Of a DNA stretch of 64,000 nt, positions 49,580 to 64,000 are shown piece after piece. This DNA is from Raphanus sativus. Lineage: Eukaryota; Streptophyta; Magnoliopsida; Brassicales; Brassicaceae. Numbering within the stretch: the stretch's first letter is position 1; each line of letters begins with the position of its first letter. The translations under genes were made by a program, and so were the position numbers. The DNA is taken from positions 33,373,848 to 33,437,847 of the forward strand of contig NC_079512.1 in assembly GCF_000801105.2 (NCBI RefSeq). The letters run 5' to 3'. The notes under the pieces are model-generated. The model saw only the letters and a list, made by a program, of their open reading frames with translations. It ran no database searches and was not told the origin of the DNA.

Positions 49580-52500
49580 ATGGATTGCATTTTTTGGAAT
49601 TGCCGGGGGGCAAACAAACCAAAGTTTCGAAGATCGATAAGGTATATCTTGAAGAAGTTCAAAACAGATATTTTAGCAATTTTTGAGACGCATGCTGGAG
49701 GTGAGAAAGCGAGGAGTATTTGTCAGAACCTTGGGTTTGAGAATTCTTTCAGAGTTGATGCTGAAGGGCAGAGTGGGGGATTATGGTTGTTATGGAGATC
49801 AGGGATTGGCGAGGTTAAAGTTGTGCTCTCGTCGAACCAGTTTATTTATGCTACGGTGTTGAATGGAGAGGAAACTCTTAACCTCATTGTGGTGTATGCG
49901 GCGCCATCAGTAAGCAGGAGAAGTTCACTGTGGGGCCAGCTAAAAGATGTTATTGGAGGTATCGAAGGACCTTTAGTGATCGGAGGAGACTTCAATACAA
50001 TAGTTCGTTTGGATGAGAGAACAGGAGGTAATGGGCAACTCTCAGATGACTCCTTAGTCTTTGGGGAGTGGATAAATGATTTATCTCTTATTGATATGGG
50101 CTTTACTGGAAATCAATTTACGTGGAAACGAGGGAAAGAAGGGAGTTCCTTTGTAGCTAAGCGTCTGGATAGGGTGCTGTGTTGTGCTCAGACCCGCTTG
50201 AAGTGGCAAGGTGCGTTAGTCTCCCATTTACCGTTCCTTGCTTCAGACCATGCACCATTGCTTCTCCGACTTGAACCTCCGGTGAGAATGGATGCGAGTA
50301 GACGACCTTTCCGGTTCGAGGCTGCCTGGTTACAACACCCGAGTTTTAAAGATTTGTTGGAGAACTCGTGGAACAGGAACATTAACACGAAGGCTGCTCT
50401 GCAGAATCTTCAACTTGTTCTGCGTAAATGGAACAAGGAGGTATTTGGAGAAATCCAAGTTCGGAAGGAGAAAGTAATGAAAGAGATCAAAGAAGTGCAG
50501 GAGGAAATTGATAGGAATCAGACGGACGAGCTCTTGAACAGGGAGGAGTCGTTATTAAAGGAGTTTGATGTTATTCTTGAACAGGAGGAAATGGTGTGGT
50601 TTCAGAAATCTAGAGAGAAATGGGTGACTCTTGGGGATAGGAACACTAAGTTCTTTCACATGTCCACGGTGATTCGACGGCGAAGGAATCGTATTGAATC
50701 TCTGCAGAATAATGAGAATAAGTGGGTTTCTGATACAGTGGAGTTAGAGAGCATGGCGGTACAGTATTTTACTCGCCTCTACTCATTGGAAGATGTTGAT
50801 CTTGTTGTTGAGAAGCTTCCGCAGGAAGGTTTCCCTAGTCTTTCGCGAGATGATAAGGTGGAACTAAGTAGACCGTTCTCAGGGATGGATATAGAACAAG
50901 CAGTGCGGAGTATGGGGAGCTTTAAAGCTCCGGGACCGGATGGTTATCAACCTATTTTTTATCAAAAGAGCTGGGAGGTAGTGGGGGAATCAGTGATAAG
51001 GTTTGCTTTGGATTTCTTTGAGTCGGGGCAGTTACCGCAGGAGACTAATGATGCGTTGCTAGTTCTCATTCCCAAGGTAGCAAGTCCAGAAAGGATCACT
51101 CAGTTTCGACCAATTAGCCTTTGTAATGTTCTCTTTAAGACAATTACAAAAGCTATGGTTAGAAAACTGAAACAAGTGATGGTGAAGCTAATTGGACCGG
51201 CTCAGTCGAGTTTTATTCCAGGACGGCTGAGCAATGATAATATAGTGATTGTGCAAGAGGCGATTCACTCAATGCGGCAGAAGCAAGGGAAAAAAGGATG
51301 GATGATTTTAAAATTGGATCTTGAAAAGGCTTATGATCGGATTAGATGGGACTATCTGGAGGATACTTTGCAAGCCGTGGGTCTGTCAGACAGATGGGTA
51401 AGATGGATCATGGAGTGTGTTACAGGACCATCTATGTGCTTGCTCTGGAATGGCGAGAAAACGGAGCCGTTTAGACCAGCGAGAGGCCTAAGACAAGGGG
51501 ATCCCTTATCCCCATATTTGTTTGTGTTGTGTATGGAGCGTCTATGTCATCTTATTGAGGATGCGGTTGGGGCAAAGATATGGAAACCGGTTCAGCTCTC
51601 CTGTGGAGGTCCTAAACTTTCTCATATTTGCTTTGCCGACGACTTGATATTGTTTGCGGAGGCATCTGTAGCGCAGATCAGGGTGATTCGGGGAGTCCTT
51701 GAGAGGTTCTGTAATGCCTCAGGCCAAAAGGTGAGCTTAGAGAAGTCCAAGATCTTCTTTTCTAAGAATGTGGCGGTGGAGTTGAGTAATCGCATCACCT
51801 ATGAGAGTGGTATTCAATCCACATATGATCTTGGGAAGTATTTGGGAATGCCGATTCTCCATAAGCGGATCAATAAAGAAACGTTTAGTGAAGTTATTGG
51901 CAGAGTCTCATCGCGGTTAGCAGGGTGGAAAGGGAAGATGTTGAGTCGAGCTGGTAGGATTACTTTAACCAAAGCTGTGTTGTCTTCTACTCCAGTCCAC
52001 ACTATGAGTAGTATTCAGCTACCCGTTGCTACTCTTAATGCTTTGGATAAGTTATCAAGGGATTTTATATGGGGAAGTACGAGTGAACAACGAAAGCAAC
52101 ATCTGGTTGCATGGGATCGAGTATGTAAACCAAAACAGGAGGGTGGTCTGGGCATTAGGCATGCTAAGGAGATGAATATGGCGTTACTAGCAAAGTTGGG
52201 TTGGAGATTGTTGAATGATACCACTAGTCTTTGGGCTCGGGTGCTGCGGAGTAAGTATAACATTGGTGACGTCCAAAATTTAGCTTGGCTCGCATCTACT
52301 GGTTCATGGTCTTCGACTATGAGGAGTGTGGGGATTGGAATCTTAGAGGTGATCGTTAAAGGGTATGCTTGGGTTGTGGGGGATGGAGCAACTATTCGTT
52401 TTTGGACTGATAAATGGTTGGGTAATGAAGCTTTGATAGACTCTGTGCGTGGATTTTTACCAGACGAGCTTGTGAATATGAGGGCAAAGGAGTTGTGGCA

Positions 52501-53707
52501 GGCGGATGGGGGATGGAAGCTTGAGGTTATTGGGCAGTACATGGATGAGGATAAGAGATTGGAGCTTCGATCAGTTGTCCTAGACACCGTTACAGGGGCT
52601 AAAGACAGGTTGGCTTGGGGAGAAACTCGAGATGGAAGTTTCTCAGTTGCGTCAGCTTATGCACTGGTAACACGAGAGAATGTCCTTACACAGGATATGG
52701 AGCAGTTTTATAATTGTATATGGAGGTTGAAGGTACCGGAAAGGATACGCGTCTTCTTGTGGTTGGTCTCTCAGCAAGTCATCATGACAAATGAGGAAAG
52801 ATTTCGAAGGCATATTGGGGTTTCTAATGTTTGTCAAGTGTGCAGAGGGGGTGTGGAGTCAATAATACATGTTCTCAGGGACTGTCCAGCTATGCAAGGT
52901 ATATGGAACCGGATTATACCACCGGTTAAGAGGCAAAAGTTCTTTCAGCAGTCTCTGCTTGAATGGACCTATGATAATCTCTCGAGCTCGGAGGTTCGAA
53001 CGGAGACGGGTCCTTGGGTTGTTCTTTTCGCAGTAGCAGTGTGGTGGGCTTGGAAGTGGCGGTGTGGGAACGTCTTTGGGGAGAAGCGGCTGTGGAGGGA
53101 CCGAGTGAAGTTTGTTAAAGAACAGGCTAAAGATATTAGTACATGGAGTAAAAAGAAAGAATTGGTGAAGGCAGTGAGAGTAGAGAGGTGGATTAAATGG
53201 GAAAAGCCACCATTACAATGGTTTAAGGTGAATACGGACGGGGCTTCGCGTGGAAATCCGGGGCTTGCTACGGCTGGTGGTGTGTTGAGAGATGAGAATG
53301 GTAGTTGGATCTGTGGTTTTAGCCTAAATATAGGGCTTTGTTCTGCACCTTTGGCTGAGCTGTGGGGTGTCTACTATGGCCTGTTGATTGCTTGGCAGAA
53401 AAGAGTTCGGTGTGTGGAAATAGAAGTGGATTCGGCTGTGGTGGTGGGTTTCTTTCAGACAGGGATCGCGGAGACGCATCCTTTGTCCTTCCTAGTACGA
53501 CTGTGCTATGGCTTTATTTCTAGGGACTGGATAGTCCGTTTTAAACACGTCTTCAGAGAAGCAAATGGTTTTGCGGATGGCTTGGCTACTTATGCTTTTT
53601 CTCTAGCATTAGGATTTCATTTTTTTGATGTTGTTCCAGTAGAAGTTAATCTTTTGTTGATTGAGGATGTTTCAGGCCCGCCTAAGTCGAGGCATGTGGT
53701 CGAGTAG
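49580..53707 (+). CDS. LINE ORF2 polyprotein (endonuclease, reverse transcriptase, RNase H)
   Basis: 1375 residues with no internal stop. The APE-type endonuclease comes first, with WNCRG at the N-terminus, GGDFN and SDHAPL carrying its catalytic residues; it nicks target DNA to prime reverse transcription. The reverse transcriptase has KAPGPDG, SSFIPGR, KLDLEKAYDRI, RGLRQGDPLSPYLF and the active-site FADD (the usual YADD/FADD form). A zinc-binding RVT region (CQVCRGGVESIIHVLRDC) lies near residue 1085. A C-terminal plant-type RNase H follows, with Asp in NTDGASRGNPG, Glu in AELWGVYYGL, Asp in EVDSA and Asp in GFADGLA. All catalytic residues I can check are present, so the copy may still be active or only recently silent. 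Confidence 0.93.
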   Translation: MDCIFWNCRGANKPKFRRSIRYILKKFKTDILAIFETHAGGEKARSICQNLGFENSFRVDAEGQSGGLWLLWRSGIGEVKVVLSSNQFIYATVLNGEETLNLIVVYAAPSVSRRSSLWGQLKDVIGGIEGPLVIGGDFNTIVRLDERTGGNGQLSDDSLVFGEWINDLSLIDMGFTGNQFTWKRGKEGSSFVAKRLDRVLCCAQTRLKWQGALVSHLPFLASDHAPLLLRLEPPVRMDASRRPFRFEAAWLQHPSFKDLLENSWNRNINTKAALQNLQLVLRKWNKEVFGEIQVRKEKVMKEIKEVQEEIDRNQTDELLNREESLLKEFDVILEQEEMVWFQKSREKWVTLGDRNTKFFHMSTVIRRRRNRIESLQNNENKWVSDTVELESMAVQYFTRLYSLEDVDLVVEKLPQEGFPSLSRDDKVELSRPFSGMDIEQAVRSMGSFKAPGPDGYQPIFYQKSWEVVGESVIRFALDFFESGQLPQETNDALLVLIPKVASPERITQFRPISLCNVLFKTITKAMVRKLKQVMVKLIGPAQSSFIPGRLSNDNIVIVQEAIHSMRQKQGKKGWMILKLDLEKAYDRIRWDYLEDTLQAVGLSDRWVRWIMECVTGPSMCLLWNGEKTEPFRPARGLRQGDPLSPYLFVLCMERLCHLIEDAVGAKIWKPVQLSCGGPKLSHICFADDLILFAEASVAQIRVIRGVLERFCNASGQKVSLEKSKIFFSKNVAVELSNRITYESGIQSTYDLGKYLGMPILHKRINKETFSEVIGRVSSRLAGWKGKMLSRAGRITLTKAVLSSTPVHTMSSIQLPVATLNALDKLSRDFIWGSTSEQRKQHLVAWDRVCKPKQEGGLGIRHAKEMNMALLAKLGWRLLNDTTSLWARVLRSKYNIGDVQNLAWLASTGSWSSTMRSVGIGILEVIVKGYAWVVGDGATIRFWTDKWLGNEALIDSVRGFLPDELVNMRAKELWQADGGWKLEVIGQYMDEDKRLELRSVVLDTVTGAKDRLAWGETRDGSFSVASAYALVTRENVLTQDMEQFYNCIWRLKVPERIRVFLWLVSQQVIMTNEERFRRHIGVSNVCQVCRGGVESIIHVLRDCPAMQGIWNRIIPPVKRQKFFQQSLLEWTYDNLSSSEVRTETGPWVVLFAVAVWWAWKWRCGNVFGEKRLWRDRVKFVKEQAKDISTWSKKKELVKAVRVERWIKWEKPPLQWFKVNTDGASRGNPGLATAGGVLRDENGSWICGFSLNIGLCSAPLAELWGVYYGLLIAWQKRVRCVEIEVDSAVVVGFFQTGIAETHPLSFLVRLCYGFISRDWIVRFKHVFREANGFADGLATYAFSLALGFHFFDVVPVEVNLLLIEDVSGPPKSRHVVE

Positions 53708-53775
53708 TACGTTTATGTTGAAATAAATTAAACTTGGGAGTTTTTACTCCCTTGTATTCACCAAAAAAAAAAAAA

Positions 53776-53902
53776 GAAAAGAGAGTTTTGGAGATTCAAT
53801 AAAAGCCTTTTGAGAGAAAAGAACAGAAGGCGTCTCTCTCTCTCTGCTCTCTCCAACACTGGAGGAGACAAGAGTGAGTGGGAAGATCAATAACCGAAAA
53901 AC
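53776..53902. promoter_or_regulatory. Residual leader of the first ATR1 copy, next to the LINE
   Basis: Only 127 bp separate the LINE A-run from the start codon. The stretch contains a CT repeat and looks like 5' UTR, so the original promoter of this copy has been pushed upstream of a 5.8-kb LINE or lost. Confidence 0.6.
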
Positions 53903-57630
<3,728 letters not shown>

Positions 57631-58386
57631 TTGATGATGTTTTAATCTGGATTCTCCACTTAAATTTTTACCTTTCTTGGTAGGAAGGCTGTTTTCACCA
57701 TTTAGATATGAAATTTTCAAAAATCAGTTCATTCCTGAGACATTGATTTTGATTGATCAGCTTATTGGTGTATTTTTTTATTATTCTTTTTTTGTGTAAG
57801 GTGTATATTATTTTTTAGTGAGGCATTTTTAGCAATATCCAACAAAACATATTCTTTTTACATAAATAATATAAAGAGGAGTGCTTGAAGACTCCAAAAT
57901 TCTTGAAGCTATAGTGTTCGCAATAGACAATTGATAAAGATTGTGTCAGTGCTAAGTGGTAACGAAATGATCAGTTTTCGCGCCCATATAAAAAAGTTGT
58001 TGGTCATCTATCACCAATGTGTTGATACAACTTTTTTGAATAAATGTGCTCGCGCAAGGCATGCATGCATTAGTGGGAGAAGATTGCACCATCTTAAAGC
58101 TTAAAGCAGCCGAACAACGTCAAGACTCAAGAGGATACTAAAATCTCATGGAGTTTTTCATTCCCCAGATTTATTGGACTGTAAGTCTTTCGTCCCTTCA
58201 ATACTTTTGTTCCATACAAAGAGACACTTTTGACAAATCTTTGAATCTTTGACTATAGTAAGTAAGAAAATGAGACAAGAGGAAGGAAAATAAACAAATA
58301 AAATATCTAAATGGTAAAAGCAGCCTTCCTATCAAGAAATCTTTTGGAAAAAAGGCAGAGCATCCCCAAAAACGAAACATCATCAA
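57631..58386. other. Spacer between the two convergent ATR1 copies
   Basis: About 756 bp holding both 3' UTRs. No gene was seen. The first bases after both stop codons (tgatgatgtttt / tgatgatgtttc, each read in its own direction) are alike, so the duplicated segment extends a little past the coding ends. Confidence 0.6.
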
Positions 58387-62232
<3,846 letters not shown>

Positions 62233-62260
62233 CTTCTTCTTCTTCTTCTTCTTCTTCTTC
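62233..62260. repeat. (CTT)n microsatellite upstream of ATR1 copy B
   Basis: About nine trinucleotide units directly upstream of the start codon. On the gene strand it reads (AAG)n and is in frame with the coding sequence, encoding a Lys run if translation began at the upstream ATG. Confidence 0.85.
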
Positions 62261-62307
62261 TGACTTTGAGACAGATTGGATCTTCTCTTTCTCTTCTCTC
62301 TCTCCAA

Positions 62308-63012
62308 GGACGGAAGACTCGGGAGAGATCGAAGAGGAAGACGGTAAGAGACGGACAGATAATCTGGTTTACCGGTGGAGAGTTGAATCTGAGTGGGTCC
62401 TTGTCTTTTTTTTATTTTTTATTATGACTTTGAATCTCCCACTTTAGTTTTGTTTTGTTATTTCTTCTTCTTTATTACATTGTCAAAGAAAGTAAAATCC
62501 AAAAAAGACTTTTATTCACATCGATTCGATATTTATGATTTGAAAAGAGATATTTTTCCATAAAAGGACCATCTTTGTTATAAAGTTGAATGTGTATAAT
62601 AACATCGGTTTAAGTGACGGCAAATCGATCTTAGGCCAAACAATTTTTTAGAATCTATTTTATACAATTCAAATCTATTTACACCATTTTTAAATCAGTT
62701 TAATTGTTTTAATTGGTTAAAATCAGCATAAACGAAATAGTTTAAATCTGTTAAACTAAATAATAACGTTAGTATAAATTTATATATTTATCTAATTTTT
62801 TGTTTTGTTTTATATGTTTAATTGTGATAATTCATCGAAAATTTTTTATAATAAACTCAAAAATTAAATATTAATATAAAATATGTAACAATAGACAATA
62901 ATTTAGACTTAAACAATTTGCTTAGTTGCTAGTATTCTACAAAGCCTTAGTTACCGTAAGATTTCCTGAAGATTGATAAAGATTGTATGCAACAGAAAAA
63001 AAAAATAACAGC
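62308..63012. other. Intergenic, promoter of ATR1 copy B and 3' UTR of the O-fucosyltransferase
   Basis: AT-rich, with no gene seen. The first 100 bp (62308-62400) resemble a CT/GA-rich leader on the reverse strand. Confidence 0.55.
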
Positions 63013-64000
63013 TTAAGCTGCTTTGCACATACAATCAGGAGCTGGATAAGTGTAAATAGACTGTTTCTGCTTCCGTAGACGAAGCTGACCTTGCCTGTTC
63101 TTGTGCCCATTCACAACACCTCCTTCAAACTCAGACCACCCTAAGCTCTTGTTCACCAAAACCTGTCCCAACAGTATCATGTTTGGGTTTATGGTCTTCA
63201 AGTTCAAGTAAGCTCTATGCGCAAGCAATGCATTGTGCATATTCCCTGGAGATGCAGAGATGAAGATATCACTCTTCATGCTCACGTAGTAATCCACCGC
63301 AGCCATCAGTGAAGCTTTCCCTTCTACCTCAGCTAGTTCCTCCGCAGAGGCTAGGCTCTTCTTGTTTTCAAGCACCGGGAAGAGTTTACGCAGGGTTGAG
63401 ATTCTTGCTTCTCCTCCGTAGACCTGGTGTGAAGCTAGGTAGAGACGGGTGTTGTTAGTGAAACCCAACGCTGAAAGCAGTAGACCAATCTCTTCGGGTG
63501 TCAACGGACAACGCCCTTTGTTTCTTAGCTCTTCGTCTGTGAACTGTGAGTTTAAGACCCTTCCTTGCCATATCACTTGGCGGTATTTCGCCAGCGCTAG
63601 TCTTTCCGCCTTGCCACCTCCAAAGTCACATCCTGAATGCGCTGCCATATCCTGTGAAAGAAAAAGATAAAAGCTATGTCACAACCAGAAGTTACTATCA
63701 AGAAAACGGTGGCACGTTGATCAAACTGACTTTATCGAAACGAAGATGAAGCACGACGAACTTCCCAGCTCCGGATTTTGCAATGGTGTTTACTCTCTCT
63801 GTTGGATCCATAGCTCCTGATGTTTCAGAGCTGGAAGGAGGATTTCTGAGTCGATGCACAAGAGCATCCCCTAGCTCACGAATGCGAGGAACAAAGTCTA
63901 ATGCTTCAAAGTTCACTTTACAGCGTAACCGCTGTATACTTTCAGGAACATTGTCAAACCCCAAACGGTGAGAGAACGGGGCAACAGCAGCAATGCCATA
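63013..64000 (-). CDS. O-fucosyltransferase family protein (3' part; gene continues past window)
   Basis: Plant GT106/O-FucT-type protein, expected in the Golgi as a single-pass membrane protein. Two exons are visible: 64000-63731 (open at the window edge) and 63651-63013. The first carries FSHRLGFDNVPESIQRLRCK and the conserved FVVLHLRFDKD, completed across the splice. The second carries MAAHSGCDFGGGKAE, the segment GRCPLTPEEIGLLLSALGF and the C-terminal FISASPGNMHNAL region. The protein ends YPAPDCMCKAA. The N-terminal anchor lies outside the window. By position this is the At4g24530 counterpart. No break is seen. Confidence 0.92.

Larger units (their letters stand above)
47962..53775 (+). 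mobile_element. LINE (non-LTR retrotransposon), coding-complete
   Basis: Two intact open reading frames in the order gag-like ORF1, then ORF2 with endonuclease, reverse transcriptase and RNase H, followed by a short 3' UTR and an A-run of 13 (53763-53775). The 5' boundary is uncertain because the upstream flank is A-rich, and the poly(A)-rich flanks prevent a reliable target duplication call. It is inserted between CER2 and the first ATR1 copy, in the same orientation. Confidence 0.9.

Noticed and set aside
52015..52587. Reverse-strand open frame of 190 codons inside the LINE
   Set aside because: It is the antisense shadow of ORF2, with no recognisable domain.

Overview
This window is plant nuclear DNA, most likely from a Brassicaceae species of the Brassica type. 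The genes are intron-rich with GT-AG (and a few GC-AG) introns, the intergenic DNA is AT-rich, and gene order follows one stretch of Arabidopsis thaliana chromosome 4. From protein recall (no search was run), the order corresponds to about At4g24400 to At4g24530: CIPK8, MIR824, a rhamnogalacturonate lyase, TFIIA-gamma, GWD2, CLT2, GATA25/ZIM, a Raf-like kinase, RGTA1, SIC, CER2, ATR1 and an O-fucosyltransferase.

Layout. 92-2348 is the 3' part of CIPK8; its first exons lie outside the window. 2.35-10.9 kb is gene-poor and built from transposon debris: a 793-bp non-autonomous Helitron with exact ends, two MITE-like elements, and an 830-bp foldback element with about 375-bp inverted arms full of telomere-like CCCTAAA repeats and a perfect 9-bp target duplication. 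The MIR824 transcription unit (about 10.96-13.1 kb) follows; its mature and star strands lie about 490 nt apart. 13.9-38.7 kb carries six forward-strand genes: rhamnogalacturonate lyase, TFIIA-gamma, the cytosolic glucan water dikinase GWD2 (31 exons, three GC-AG introns), the plastid transporter CLT2, the TIFY/CCT/GATA factor GATA25 and a Raf-like kinase. RGTA1 lies on the reverse strand and shares a divergent promoter with SIC. CER2 follows SIC.

47.9-53.8 kb is a full-coding LINE retrotransposon with an intact ORF1 and a 1375-aa ORF2. It ends only about 130 bp before the start codon of the first of two NADPH-cytochrome P450 reductase genes. The two reductase genes form a tail-to-tail inverted duplication. 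The first copy has all 17 coding exons open but has lost the first base of one splice donor (G to C at 55319), so normal mRNA is unlikely. The second copy has an intact donor there. The window closes with the 3' part of an O-fucosyltransferase gene on the reverse strand.

Functionally this is a set of unrelated housekeeping and regulatory genes held together by synteny, not an operon-like system. The less ordinary parts are the reductase inverted duplication with its broken splice site and LINE neighbour, the telomere-repeat foldback element, the long-armed MIR824 precursor and the cluster of GC-AG introns. Exon boundaries were read by eye; for the fully contained genes whose exons I summed, the total is a multiple of three and agrees with the family's usual length.
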